Source: Rubripirellula sp.
GTDB taxonomy: Bacteria; Planctomycetota; Planctomycetia; Pirellulales; Pirellulaceae
Length of the DNA stretch: 64,000 nucleotides
NCBI GenBank assembly: GCA_012270065.1
Contig: JAAXJB010000008.1
Span: 54,710 to 118,709, forward strand
Reading direction: 5' to 3'
Every line of letters begins with the position of its first letter. Position 1 is the stretch's first letter. Made by a program: the position numbers and the translations under genes. Of the stretch, positions 1 to 9,441 are shown piece after piece. The notes beneath the pieces are model-generated. The model ran no database searches. It saw nothing but the letters and a program-made list of their open reading frames with translations, and was not told where the DNA came from.

Positions 1-148
1 CCTGACTGCTGCAAGTTGACCCGGGTAGAAGCAGACCGTTGCATGCTCGTGTTGCCTTGCGGCCGGCATCGTGTGTGCTGCGAAAGCAACTTGATGTTCA
101 CTACCCTTGCCTCCCCTGCCCTCTTTCTTCCTGACGAGTAACCATCAC

Positions 149-1138
149 ATGATCCGATATTGCGTGCCCCTTTTTGCATTTTTATTTGTCTGTCCCGTTC
201 TGGCTGACGAACGCTGGCTGGAATTTCCAGGTGGTGACGGGCCGGGAGCAGGCAAGCACATTGTGCTTGTTTCCGGAGATCATGAATATCGCAGTGAAGA
301 GGCTTTTCCGCAGCTGGGAAAGATTCTTTCGAAGCACCATGGATTCAAGTGCACGGTCCTGTTTGCGATCGATCCTGAAACAGGCGAGATCAATCCCGAT
401 AACGTGACCAATATTCCTGGTCTGGAAGCGTTGGCCGATGCTGATCTTGTGATTTTCGGATTGAGGTTCAGAAATCTGGAAGACGCGCAAATGAAACGCA
501 TCGTGGATTATGCCGAAGCCGGTCGACCTATGATGGCGTTGCGTACATCAACTCATCCGTTCAACATCCCGGGTGATCGCAAGTACGCGAAATACACTTG
601 GAACAACAGAAATCCTGAATATCAAGGTGGTTTTGGCAAGCAGGTATTTGGTGAGACGTGGGTTTCGCATCATGGTCAGCACGGCAAGCAGTCCACTCGG
701 GGAATGGTTGCTGATGCCAGCCATCCCATTGCGACCGGGATCAAAGATGGTGATATCTGGGGGCCCACTGATGTGTACGGAGTACGGTTGCCGCTCAGTG
801 GTGATGCTCACACCGTCATTCAGGGGCAAGTACTAGTTGGCATGAGCCCTGATGACAAACCTTTGGAGGGCAAAAAGAATGATCCGATGATGCCAATTGG
901 CTGGACAAGAAGCTATAAAAAAGGACGTACCTTCACGACAACCATGGGATCAGCCGATGATCTTCCCAGCGAAGGTGTGCGACGTATGTTGGTAAACGCG
1001 GCTTACTGGTGTGTCGGTCTGGAGGATGAAATCAAGCCGGACTCCAACGTTGATATCGTCGGCAAGTATGTTCCTACCAAATTCGGTTTTGGCGGTTATA
1101 TCAAAGGTAAAAAACCGGCTGATTACGACTTGAAATAG
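149..1138 (+). CDS. Secreted ThuA-like domain protein
   Basis: About 329 residues. The open frame extends upstream to 107, but the ATG at 149 gives a clean signal peptide (MIRYCVPLFAFLFVCPVLADE) and is the preferred start. The mature part begins with a strand-rich segment (HIVLVSGDHEYRSEE), followed by alternating strands and helices and a late segment, PIGWTRSYKKGR, near residue 250. This is the pattern of the ThuA-like (trehalose-utilisation, class I glutamine-amidotransferase-like fold) family that planctomycetes carry in many exported copies. Family members are poorly characterised, and a link to sugar metabolism is only by name. It is followed 35 bp later by the kinase-like gene on the same strand. 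No catalytic Cys is evident where a true amidotransferase would have one, so an amidotransferase activity is not claimed. Confidence 0.75.
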   Translation: MIRYCVPLFAFLFVCPVLADERWLEFPGGDGPGAGKHIVLVSGDHEYRSEEAFPQLGKILSKHHGFKCTVLFAIDPETGEINPDNVTNIPGLEALADADLVIFGLRFRNLEDAQMKRIVDYAEAGRPMMALRTSTHPFNIPGDRKYAKYTWNNRNPEYQGGFGKQVFGETWVSHHGQHGKQSTRGMVADASHPIATGIKDGDIWGPTDVYGVRLPLSGDAHTVIQGQVLVGMSPDDKPLEGKKNDPMMPIGWTRSYKKGRTFTTTMGSADDLPSEGVRRMLVNAAYWCVGLEDEIKPDSNVDIVGKYVPTKFGFGGYIKGKKPADYDLK

Positions 1139-1173
1139 CTTCCCATTGCTGGTCCTTTTTTCCGCTGACACTG

Positions 1174-2064
1174 ATGGATGAATTAACGGAAGTCTTTTCA
1201 GCGCTGATGACGGTTGAATACCGCGTCATCGGCTGCAAACGGGTGACCGGCGGTTGTATCAGTGAAGCTTACAAGGTTCTGGTGGAGGATTCTGCCGGGA
1301 AACAGTTGCGCTGGTTTGCGAAAGCAAATCAACCATCTTTCCTGAGCAATTTCAACGCCGAGGCGGATGGATTGGAAAGATTGGGTGCCACGGGGAGCAT
1401 CAGGGTTCCCCGTCCCGCATGTGTTGGACAAGTCGCCGGTCGTGTCTGGTTGATCATGGAATGGATCGATCAGAGTCCCCAGCATGACAGTTTTTTCCGC
1501 GATTTGGGCACACGCCTGGCCGAACTGCATCGATGCACCAGCGGTCGTCGTATCGGACTTGAGCAAGACAACTTTCTCGGGGCCGCGACACAGATCAATC
1601 AGGCAACCGGACGGTGGACTGATTTTTTCGCTGAGAACCGGCTCGGTTTTCAGCTGCGTTGGGGAGTCGACCAGCGACTTGTTGATGGCTCGCTACGTCA
1701 GGCTTGCGAGAGGATCATTGGCCGTTTGGATCAGCTTCTGGAAGGACGTGCCGAAGACACCTCGTTGCTGCACGGCGACCTCTGGAGTGGAAATTACCTC
1801 TGCGATGACACAGGCCAACCTGTGATTCTCGATCCAGCAGTTTACTATGGGTGTCGCGAAGCGGAATTTGGCATGTTGAGGCTGTTTGGAGCGTGTCCGC
1901 CACCTTTCTATGAAAGTTATCAGGACTGCTTTCCCATGAAAGCAGGTTGGCAGCGGCGGGTTAAAGTTTATGTTCTTTACCATTTGCTGAACCACTTGAA
2001 TCTGTTTGGCAGCGGTTATCATTCCGAGTGTCAGCGGATGGCTGAACAGATTCTCCGATCATGA
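1174..2064 (+). CDS. Fructosamine/ketosamine-3-kinase family protein
   Basis: 296 residues, the usual length for the fructosamine kinase (FN3K) family, which belongs to the aminoglycoside-phosphotransferase/protein-kinase-like fold. Visible kinase landmarks are the Lys in FAKAN (about residue 50), the hinge-like stretch LIMEWI (94-99), the catalytic loop HGDLWSGN (200-207) and the metal-binding Asp220 in ILDPAVYYG, a stretch characteristic of this family. FN3K enzymes phosphorylate the sugar moiety of glycated proteins or ketosamines, which then break down spontaneously. In bacteria this is regarded as protein deglycation or repair. The start ATG follows the ThuA gene by 35 bp. There is no obvious operon partner. 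Confidence 0.85.
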   Translation: MDELTEVFSALMTVEYRVIGCKRVTGGCISEAYKVLVEDSAGKQLRWFAKANQPSFLSNFNAEADGLERLGATGSIRVPRPACVGQVAGRVWLIMEWIDQSPQHDSFFRDLGTRLAELHRCTSGRRIGLEQDNFLGAATQINQATGRWTDFFAENRLGFQLRWGVDQRLVDGSLRQACERIIGRLDQLLEGRAEDTSLLHGDLWSGNYLCDDTGQPVILDPAVYYGCREAEFGMLRLFGACPPPFYESYQDCFPMKAGWQRRVKVYVLYHLLNHLNLFGSGYHSECQRMAEQILRS

Positions 2065-2155
2065 AGCGTCCGTGAATTACCTTTTCAGAGCATCATCGAT
2101 TGATACCAGTCATTGGCTCTGCTATTCGAAGTTACCCTTGCGATCAATCTGATTT

Positions 2156-2929
2156 ATGCTTGCAGCACGTGTCATTCCCTGTCTTGATGTTCATGATGGC
2201 AGAGTCGTTAAAGGAACAAATTTCGTCAACCTGCGAGATGCGGGGGATCCTGTGCAGGTCGCACGCAGATACGAGGATGAGGGTGCTGATGAGCTTGTGT
2301 TTCTTGACATCACCGCAAGTCATGAAAAACGTGAGATCATCCTTGATGTTGTTCGCAGGACAGCTGAGCAGGTTTTCATGCCTCTGACTGTGGGTGGTGG
2401 CGTACGCACCATCGAGGACGTTCGTTCCCTGCTGTCAGCCGGATGTGACAAGGTTTCAATCAATTCGGCTGCCTGCAAGGATCCTGACTTCGTGCGTCGA
2501 GCAGCTGATCGATTTGGAAGTCAGTGTATCGTCGTGAACATTGATCCGAAGCGAGTCATGCGTGATGGTCAGGAGGTATGGGAAGTCCATATCAATGGGG
2601 GGCGAAAACCCACAGGACTGATGGCCGTTGACTGGGCTCGCGAAGTGGAGGCCTTGGGTGCTGGTGAAATCGTACTCACCAGCATGGATGCGGATGGGAC
2701 GTGCGACGGTTATGACTTGCCTGTCACGGCAGCCGTCAGTGAGGCTGTTTCCATCCCCGTCGTGGCAAGTGGGGGGGCTGGCAATCCAGCACACCTCGCC
2801 GATGCAATTCTGAAAGGCAAAGCCGATGCCGCCTTGGCAGCCAGCATTTTTCATTTTGGGCAGTTCAGTATCGCGGAAACGAAACAGGTCATGCGAGAGG
2901 CTGGAATTCCGGTTCGGCTCGATGCGTAA
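2156..2929 (+). CDS. hisF: Imidazole glycerol phosphate synthase cyclase subunit HisF
   Basis: 257 residues, typical HisF length and an (alpha/beta)8 barrel. The N-terminal catalytic motif [14 protein letters not shown] contains the first catalytic Asp, and VVNIDPKR near residue 130 contains the second. VGGGVR and ASGGAG are the two phosphate-binding loops of the half-barrels. HisF uses ammonia delivered by HisH to convert PRFAR into imidazole glycerol phosphate and AICAR in histidine synthesis. HisH, HisA and the other his genes are not in this window. AICAR is the substrate of PurH, encoded by the next gene on the same strand. Confidence 0.97.
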   Translation: MLAARVIPCLDVHDGRVVKGTNFVNLRDAGDPVQVARRYEDEGADELVFLDITASHEKREIILDVVRRTAEQVFMPLTVGGGVRTIEDVRSLLSAGCDKVSINSAACKDPDFVRRAADRFGSQCIVVNIDPKRVMRDGQEVWEVHINGGRKPTGLMAVDWAREVEALGAGEIVLTSMDADGTCDGYDLPVTAAVSEAVSIPVVASGGAGNPAHLADAILKGKADAALAASIFHFGQFSIAETKQVMREAGIPVRLDA

Positions 2930-3447
2930 TGCATTCAACGAGGATGGCGCTGTTGTGATGGCAGGTCGCCAGCGGCAACTGTGACTTCCGGCTCAACTGC
3001 GAACTCCAGATTGCATCCTGTCGAGCGGTGAGATTCAGGATTCGGAAATATGAATGATGAGGCGGAGACGAGTGGATATCATCACTTGGATTGAATACCG
3101 AATATTTAATTTTCAATTCGGCAGTGAAGAAATTAAAGCTGGGAGACCGAGTGCAAATCGGGGTCATAGCCGACATATCCCATGACTTTCCCCCGTCTTG
3201 GCTTACGGTTGGCGAAATCCGGTTTTTGGGAAAAAGGTCCGATGCAGCGGTTCCAGCCCAGTACCCGCTTGACCGTTGGCGGTCACCTCCATAAACCAAT
3301 GCGGAAAGAAGTAAGGATGTGATCGCGTTTCTTCCGGGAAAGTCAGTTGCGATTGAGCCATCATGGACGGTGGGCACAGGGAGGTGATGCGTGGTTTTTG
3401 TGATCTGCTTTTGGCTAATGTTTCCTTTTTAACCCCAGAAAAAGAAC
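2930..3447. other. 518-bp gap between hisF and purH
   Basis: No convincing gene was seen. Small open frames exist on both strands, but none has recognisable motifs or a good ribosome binding site. No tRNA, riboswitch or clear terminator hairpin was recognised. The end closest to purH is presumably its 5' leader. The PurH start is GTG, and only a weak purine-rich stretch (AGAAAAAGAAC) precedes it. Confidence 0.5.
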
Positions 3448-5019
3448 GTGTCTGACGTCGTCCCAATTCGAACCGCTCTGATCAGCGTCAGTGACAAAAT
3501 GGGTCTTGCCGATCTGGCGGCTGGTTTGCAGCGAGCAGGAGTCCGTATCTACAGTACCGGGGGAACCCGTAAGCATCTGGAGCAGTCAGGTATCGATGTA
3601 CTTGATGTTGCCGAGTACACGGGGTTTCCTGAAATGCTCGATGGCAGGGTGAAAACACTTCATCCAAAGATCTTTGGTGGAATTCTGGCGATAAGGGATC
3701 GAGACGATCACATGGATGCGATCAGCGATCATGAAATTGAACCGTTTGACCTGGTCGTGGTGAATTTGTATCCATTTGCTGCCACAGCTTCACGGGCCGG
3801 TTCGACGCGTGCGGAGTGCGTCGAGCAGATCGACATCGGTGGTCCCAGCCTCGTGCGGGCGGCCGCCAAAAATCACAATGACGTCGCAGTTGCCACGAGT
3901 CCCGAGCAATATGGGGAACTGCTTGAACAACTGGAGTCGACAGGTGGTTCCAGTTTCGCCCTTCGAGAGCAGTTGGCGGCCGATGCTTTTGATCATACGG
4001 CGGGATACGATCGTGCGATTGCTGATTTTATGCGTGGTGAGACGATTGGCGGCGAGTTTCCAGCCAGCCTGCATCTCTCACTCAAACGCAAGACCCAATT
4101 GCGTTACGGCGAGAACCCTCATCAACGTGCTGCCGTTTACAGTGATCCGAATGCCCGATCCGCCAATGTTGTTTCCGCCAGACAGCTCAGTGGCAAAGAC
4201 CTTTCGTACAATAATCTGCTGGATCTCGATTCAGCACTGGAAATTGTACGTGGGTTTGGTGGGCCTGCCGCTTCGGTCATGAAGCACAACAACCCATGTG
4301 GGGCGGCTACTGGTGAGAAACTTGTGGACGCCTGCCGGAAAGCTCTTGCCGGCGATCCTTTGAGTGCATTTGGTTCTGTCCTGGGTTTCAATCGTACCGT
4401 CGACACCGCAACTGCCGAGTTGTTGTGTGAGCCGGGACTTTTCATTGAGGCTATCATCGCGCCTGACTTTGAAGCTCAGGCAGTTGGGCTGTTGACGACC
4501 CGACCGCGTTGGCGTGAAAACGTCCGTTTGATGCAGGCTGGTCGCCTGGATGAACCATCGTCACAGATGCAGCGTCGATTCATCAGTGGCGGCATGCTGG
4601 TGCAGGATGCGGACCGAATGACGAGTTCTTCGTTGCAGTGGAAAACTGTCACGGAGCAGCCGGTCGAAGATGATCTGTGGGATGATGTATCGTTTGCGTG
4701 GGAGATGGTTCGGCACGTCAAGAGCAACGCGATCGTTCTCGGGAAAGACACTTCCCTGATTGGTGTTGGTGCTGGGCAGATGAGCCGTGTTGATAGCGTG
4801 GAAATCGCGATCGAGAAAGCATCGGATCGGGCTCCGGGGTCGGTGCTTGCCTCGGACGCCTTCTTTCCGTTCCCCGATTCAATTGAAGTTGCGGCGGAAG
4901 CAGGGATCGTAGCCATCATCCAACCCGGTGGTTCACGACGTGACGAAGAGGTCATTGCTGCCTGCAACCAGCACAACATGCCAATGGTGTTCACCGGTCG
5001 CCGGCATTTCAAACACTGA
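3448..5019 (+). CDS. purH: Bifunctional AICAR transformylase/IMP cyclohydrolase PurH
   Basis: 523 residues, the standard bifunctional length. The N-terminal MGS-like IMP cyclohydrolase domain (about 1-200) starts with ALISVSDKMGLADLA and carries the STGGTRKHL phosphate-binding loop and the LDGRVKTLHPKIFGGIL motif. The AICAR transformylase domain follows (LRYGENPHQRAAVY, then KHNNPCGAA with the catalytic KHNNPCG). It performs the last two steps of IMP synthesis, using 10-formyl-THF. The start codon is GTG. Its TGA overlaps the trpC ATG (TGATG), implying translational coupling to an unrelated pathway gene. Confidence 0.98.
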   Translation: MSDVVPIRTALISVSDKMGLADLAAGLQRAGVRIYSTGGTRKHLEQSGIDVLDVAEYTGFPEMLDGRVKTLHPKIFGGILAIRDRDDHMDAISDHEIEPFDLVVVNLYPFAATASRAGSTRAECVEQIDIGGPSLVRAAAKNHNDVAVATSPEQYGELLEQLESTGGSSFALREQLAADAFDHTAGYDRAIADFMRGETIGGEFPASLHLSLKRKTQLRYGENPHQRAAVYSDPNARSANVVSARQLSGKDLSYNNLLDLDSALEIVRGFGGPAASVMKHNNPCGAATGEKLVDACRKALAGDPLSAFGSVLGFNRTVDTATAELLCEPGLFIEAIIAPDFEAQAVGLLTTRPRWRENVRLMQAGRLDEPSSQMQRRFISGGMLVQDADRMTSSSLQWKTVTEQPVEDDLWDDVSFAWEMVRHVKSNAIVLGKDTSLIGVGAGQMSRVDSVEIAIEKASDRAPGSVLASDAFFPFPDSIEVAAEAGIVAIIQPGGSRRDEEVIAACNQHNMPMVFTGRRHFKH

Positions 5020-5804
5020 TGACGATTCTCGACGACATTATCGTAGAAACGCGAAAAACGGTTGAGGCAGATCGTGCGCAAAGGCCCATTGAATCGCTCG
5101 AATCGTTGGTGAGGGATCTGCCCGAATGTCGGGATTTTCACGCTGCTTTGGCGGCAGGTGATGCGGTGCAATTGATTGCGGAGGTCAAACGGGCTAGTCC
5201 TTCGGCGGGGATGATCCGGCAGGATTTTGATCCGGTGCAGATCGCCCGCAGTTATGCGGCGGCCGGGGCAGCTTGTATCAGCGTGCTCACTGATGCACCA
5301 TTTTTTCAGGGGTCCCTCGAATACCTGATCGATATACGAAAGGCGGTTGAGCTGCCTGTTCTTCGAAAAGACTTCATCATTGACCGCTATCAGTTGCTGC
5401 AGGCGCGGGCAGCCGGAGCGGATTGTGTTCTCTTGATCGCCGAATGCCTGACACCCGAACAGCTACTCAGCTTGCATCAACAGGCTGTTGAAATGGGCAT
5501 GCAGACCCTGATTGAATTATTCGATCCTGCGAATCTGCCTGCGGTTCTCGCAACTGGCACGCGGCTTGTCGGAGTTAATAATCGGAATTTGCACACCTTT
5601 GAAACTTCGCTGAATCACACTTTGACTTTGCGGCCAGAGATTCCTGAAGACCGTCTGCTGGTTGGTGAGAGTGGGATTCGCACCCATGCCGATGTTCAAA
5701 TGCTGGGAGCCGGTGGTGTGAAGGGGATTCTGGTCGGCGAATCTTTGATGAGACAAGCTGACATTGAGGTGGCAACACGCAAGTTGCTGGGCAAGGCATC
5801 CTAG
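5019..5804 (+). CDS. trpC: Indole-3-glycerol phosphate synthase TrpC
   Basis: 261 residues, standard for monofunctional IGPS. Signature stretches in order are IAEVKRASPSAG (catalytic Lys), ISVLTDAPFFQGS, PVLRKDFIID (second catalytic Lys), DCVLLIAECL, GVNNRNLHTFE and VGESGIRT. It converts CdRP to indole-3-glycerol phosphate in tryptophan synthesis. The ATG shares its A with the purH stop, so the two are likely co-translated. No other trp gene is present, consistent with dispersed trp genes. Confidence 0.97.
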   Translation: MTILDDIIVETRKTVEADRAQRPIESLESLVRDLPECRDFHAALAAGDAVQLIAEVKRASPSAGMIRQDFDPVQIARSYAAAGAACISVLTDAPFFQGSLEYLIDIRKAVELPVLRKDFIIDRYQLLQARAAGADCVLLIAECLTPEQLLSLHQQAVEMGMQTLIELFDPANLPAVLATGTRLVGVNNRNLHTFETSLNHTLTLRPEIPEDRLLVGESGIRTHADVQMLGAGGVKGILVGESLMRQADIEVATRKLLGKAS

Positions 5805-5994
5805 TGGAGCTTTGACTCCCTCGGCGTGACCGCGTGCCGTTGCCAAGTCCCGGTTATTTTCAGTTTGGGTAAGTAATTCCACTCAGGGAAACCCACTCAA
5901 GGAAATCCGGGAAGAAGTGAGATACGCAGTCGTTGCGGGCCATGCATGACAATGGCTGAACCAGCAAGCATGCCTTCCGGAAAATCGGGCCGAA

Positions 5995-6939
5995 TCAGGT
6001 TTCGGGTGGTGTGGGAGGGGGTTCGAACGCAAACTCCTGCCATTTCACGGCTTTGTCCATCGGCTCGATTCGCATCACAAGATTTCCATCTTGATAGAGA
6101 CGCACCGTGCCGGTGGATTGGCTGACCACGACCGAGATCGCTTTTGTTTTCAGCGTGATTGCGGCCGCAGCCCAGTGCCTCGCCCCCAATCCTTTTGTCA
6201 TGGTCAGATCTTCATGAGAGACCTCCAGCATCTGTCGACTGCGTTCGATGACGCCGTCACTGCCGATCAGAAAAGCACCATCCAGCTGTGCGATTTCCTT
6301 GGCGTCTTCCTGAACGCGGGCATCCAGAAGATTACGGTGTTTCTTGTTGTATCCTCGGAACGGGTCGACACCGCTATCGTTGGAGTGTTCCAGCACTTTG
6401 CGGGTATCTCCGACAACAAATAGAGTGCCAACAGCTTTGCCTTCCCGTCCCTCACGGCCAATTTGTGCGGCAAGGTCCACGACAACTTTAATGGTCTGCA
6501 ACGGGACGCGACTCTCCAGCATTTGCAGATCACGGCTTGTCAATCGACGCATGCGTTCATCGAGTTGCAGATGGCTGATGGAATCCAGTCGATTCTGCTG
6601 AAAACCACGGTAGACAGCTACCACTTCGCCGTTTGTTCGAATCAGCTCGTCAGCCGCCGCTTCGAGTAATGCATGTTGAAGGCGTTCAAGCAGAGGGGCC
6701 TTTTCCTTGTTGAGCGCGACGGTTTTCAAACCCGCTTCGGCTGCACCTTCCAGATCTTCCTGCGAATCAAGAGCGACAATGACAGGTTTGCCCGCATCAC
6801 TCGTCAATTCGACGATCCGTTTCCAGTCCGTTGTCCCATCCAGAAGTATCAGCAACGCGTCTGCATTACGCGCCTGAAGAAGATCCATGGCAGAGGAAAC
6901 CATGGCAGAGTTATGTTTGGTCAGTCGTTGCGTTGCCAT
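5995..6939 (-). CDS. Diadenylate cyclase, PK_C-like plus DAC domain (DacZ-like)
   Basis: 314 residues. Residues about 1-110 form alternating strands and helices (ADALLILLDG, KPVIVALDS) resembling the pyruvate-kinase C-terminal domain. Residues about 150-295 match the DisA_N/DAC domain: GTLFVVGD (171-178), the catalytic DGA (220-222) and GARHWAA (252-258) at the place of the family's RHR motif, with the last Arg replaced by Trp256. The reaction known for the family is 2 ATP to cyclic di-AMP. The PK_C plus DAC order is that of archaeal DacZ, unlike CdaA (membrane) or DisA (DNA-binding). No transmembrane segment is seen, so it is probably cytosolic. The C-terminus ends in a Pro-rich tail. The neighbouring genes give no clue to the c-di-AMP target. 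Confidence 0.85.
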   Translation of the reverse strand: MATQRLTKHNSAMVSSAMDLLQARNADALLILLDGTTDWKRIVELTSDAGKPVIVALDSQEDLEGAAEAGLKTVALNKEKAPLLERLQHALLEAAADELIRTNGEVVAVYRGFQQNRLDSISHLQLDERMRRLTSRDLQMLESRVPLQTIKVVVDLAAQIGREGREGKAVGTLFVVGDTRKVLEHSNDSGVDPFRGYNKKHRNLLDARVQEDAKEIAQLDGAFLIGSDGVIERSRQMLEVSHEDLTMTKGLGARHWAAAAITLKTKAISVVVSQSTGTVRLYQDGNLVMRIEPMDKAVKWQEFAFEPPPTPPET

Positions 6940-7030
6940 CGACAGCCGACCCCAGAAAAGGAACAGGACAGGACGTCTCTACTCTAGTCGATGCTGAGCG
7001 TTACGGACAGGCAATCCCCTCAAAAGATGA

Positions 7031-9328
7031 TCAACGTCGGGATTGACCAGCTGATTTTGCCACTGAACTCGATTGCCATGCCGTGGCACCACCGTAGACC
7101 CGTTCGTAGTACATCGCCAGAGACCGCAACGCGTGTCCCTTGGGACCGATCTTCCAGTCGTGTCCACGTTGGGAATAGATGTTGTTGGCGAGGAACCGGA
7201 CCGCGTTTACCAGTCGGGGTTCCTGAAGCTTCGAATCAGGGGTGATGGTCAGCAACCACTCCACCATGTGCCCGGTGGTCTGGATTTTACGATCAACGTC
7301 ACCATTGTCTTCGCGACCTTCAAACCAGTCCGTGCTCATCGAACCGTCCCGGTTTTGCAGGCGGAATGCATATTTCTCGAAATCATTCATGAAGATTTCG
7401 GCTCGCTTCCACTGTCCGGTGATTGGTTTGCCAGCGGCACGACGCTTTCGAAGAGCGTGGGCAAATCCCATCAGGCGATGTGTGCCGCCGCAGGCTGCTC
7501 CTACGATCGGCTGGGACAACTCTTCCTTGATCAGACGCTCAAAGCTCCACGTTTCACCGGCTGCGTTGAGCCATACGGTGTCGGTGTCCAGGTAATGGGA
7601 CAAGCCGATCAGTGAAAATGTCAGCTCCTCGCCGCTACGACAGCCTAGCATCTCTGATTCCACCAGATCACGGACCGAGAACTTCTTGCTTGAGGCATAA
7701 ATCGGGTAATCAAGTGGTACGTCACAGAGTGCAAACACGGCGAGGCACTGAGCTTGATGACCTTGTAGGCCCACCCCGCTGCGGGCAGCAATCGAGCCGT
7801 CCTTCAGCGTCAGCAACCGCTGGCCGCGACATGCGTTGTTGCCCGCGATCCATGCAATGGCACTGTGTTTTCGACTGCCCACCCGGATCTTGGTGTCTGC
7901 ACCATAAACCATGATCGAGTGCAACATGCCCCAGTTGCTGCGCTCATTGGCAGCTTCCGGTCGCAGGTAGTGATACAACAGACCCTGCTTGATCGTATTT
8001 CGCATTCGCGAAACAGAATTCGTCAGTTTGATCGGCTCTGCTGGACGGCCTGTGTAGTCCATCTTCGTAGCGAGTGGATTCTCGCTACTGACAAATTGGG
8101 AAACTGGCGCCTTCTTCGCCTTTTCCTCTGCCACCAGCGATTCTGTTTCACTGGCAGCCAATCCGGATTTGTCGGAAACCGTGCCATCGGCCTGAAGACG
8201 CAGTTTGCGAACTTTGACAGTTGCGGCGTTACCTTTGACATCGCTTTTAGGCGTGACTTCGTTTTTTCCAACCGTGCTTTCTACTTTCTCCGCCGTGCTG
8301 CTGTCGCTGCTGACAACTGCTTCGGTTGTGCCCGTTTCGGAAGATTTTGTGCCGACTGTCTCGGGACCGTTCGGACTCATCTTTTCCACCGATGGATTGT
8401 CATCGGCAGTCGGTTCTGATGCAGGATCGATGTTATCAGTGAGCGACGGCTCTGGTTTTGTGTCGTTCGCTACGGGTCGATCAGCTGCTGTCGATGCATC
8501 CGGCTTTGGTTGGGATTCAGTTGGAGATTCGACCAAATCACCTTTGCCGACAATCACCGCAGAGCCCTTGAGTGTTGCGGTGGAATTCTTGCCGATGCTG
8601 GTTTCAATCTCAGAAGCGGCTTTTCCATTTCCGCCGGTTGTGGACTCTGGCTTCGTCGCGGTCGCGGATTTGCCAGATTCTCGCGTCTCAGATGCACCGT
8701 CCTCAGATTGTCCGTCCTCAGATTGTCCGACGAGGTCATCCGCTCCTGCGGGCCCTTTCTTCTCGTCACTGCGAACGTCCGCACCAATTTCAGGCTCTTG
8801 CGAGTCCTGTGTTGCGCGGATCTCGGATACTGCTGTGTCGGGCTTGACGATTTGAAGCTTTGTTTCCGGCGTGGCTTCGTCAGCGGCAGAGTCCTTTTCC
8901 GATTCGTCTTGGCTATCAGCCTTTGCCGGATTGATTTCAAGATCGGCATAGGTGGGGATCTGCGTTTTCACGCGACCACGGGTGACCCATCCGCTGCCAT
9001 CCTCTGGAATCACCAGTGACATCGAAGGTGGATCAGGTATCGCCGCTGGTGGCCGCGGTGGTCTCATTTTGATCGAGGGTGCCGGGCTTGGTTTTCCGAT
9101 CTTTTCGAAGAGCCACGGTTTTCTTGCGACTCGAATCTGCAAAGTCGAATTCTGCGGTGAATTCGCTCTGTTATTCTGGCTTTGGGCCTTGGTGGGCTTG
9201 CGCAGAAGCGGTGGCACACGCGTCTCGTTTGCACCGAGCGAACCAGCATCCATCAGTGTTGAAGTGGATGCAACCAGGATCGCCAGGCAGCAGCGACGGT
9301 AGGCGAGGGAGAGGCGACGTTGCTGCAC
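7031..9328 (-). CDS. Large exported protein with low-complexity linker and conserved C-terminal domain
   Basis: About 765 residues. The frame opens at a TTG at 9340, but a GGAG six bases before an in-frame GTG at 9328 makes that the likelier start. It has an N-terminal hydrophobic, Cys-containing signal-like segment, then about 370 residues rich in Ser, Glu, Thr, Pro and Lys without predicted structure, including a duplicated QSEDG. A compact C-terminal domain of about 300 residues follows (NWGMLHSIMVYGADTKI, NNACRGQRLL, HYLDTDTVW, CGGTHRLMGFAHALRKR, GHMVEWLL). The latter looks helical and resembles alpha/alpha-toroid (prenyltransferase-like) proteins. I recognise it only as a planctomycete-type conserved hypothetical, and no enzymatic function is assigned. 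It probably faces the periplasm. Confidence 0.7.
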   Translation of the reverse strand: MQQRRLSLAYRRCCLAILVASTSTLMDAGSLGANETRVPPLLRKPTKAQSQNNRANSPQNSTLQIRVARKPWLFEKIGKPSPAPSIKMRPPRPPAAIPDPPSMSLVIPEDGSGWVTRGRVKTQIPTYADLEINPAKADSQDESEKDSAADEATPETKLQIVKPDTAVSEIRATQDSQEPEIGADVRSDEKKGPAGADDLVGQSEDGQSEDGASETRESGKSATATKPESTTGGNGKAASEIETSIGKNSTATLKGSAVIVGKGDLVESPTESQPKPDASTAADRPVANDTKPEPSLTDNIDPASEPTADDNPSVEKMSPNGPETVGTKSSETGTTEAVVSSDSSTAEKVESTVGKNEVTPKSDVKGNAATVKVRKLRLQADGTVSDKSGLAASETESLVAEEKAKKAPVSQFVSSENPLATKMDYTGRPAEPIKLTNSVSRMRNTIKQGLLYHYLRPEAANERSNWGMLHSIMVYGADTKIRVGSRKHSAIAWIAGNNACRGQRLLTLKDGSIAARSGVGLQGHQAQCLAVFALCDVPLDYPIYASSKKFSVRDLVESEMLGCRSGEELTFSLIGLSHYLDTDTVWLNAAGETWSFERLIKEELSQPIVGAACGGTHRLMGFAHALRKRRAAGKPITGQWKRAEIFMNDFEKYAFRLQNRDGSMSTDWFEGREDNGDVDRKIQTTGHMVEWLLTITPDSKLQEPRLVNAVRFLANNIYSQRGHDWKIGPKGHALRSLAMYYERVYGGATAWQSSSVAKSAGQSRR

Positions 9329-9441
9329 GGTTAGCTCCAAAGTAGTAGAATCTACTTGTGCTATCGGACATCTGTCGCTCGGAGTTTAAATGGAAAAATC
9401 AGACACGCCGGATTGCTGATCCAAGAAAAAATCAGGAATGA

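Noticed and set aside
2889-3377. 162-residue minus-strand frame in the gap before purH
   Set aside because: No recognisable motif, no ribosome binding site, and composition unlike neighbouring coding DNA; overlaps the 3' end of hisF.
4476-5171. Minus-strand frame of 231 residues over purH and trpC
   Set aside because: Lies opposite two well-supported genes in full-length frame; a shadow.
8205-8855. Plus-strand frame of 216 residues with a hydrophobic start
   Set aside because: It is the antisense of the Ser/Glu/Thr-rich linker of the minus-strand exported protein; its length follows from the composition of that linker.
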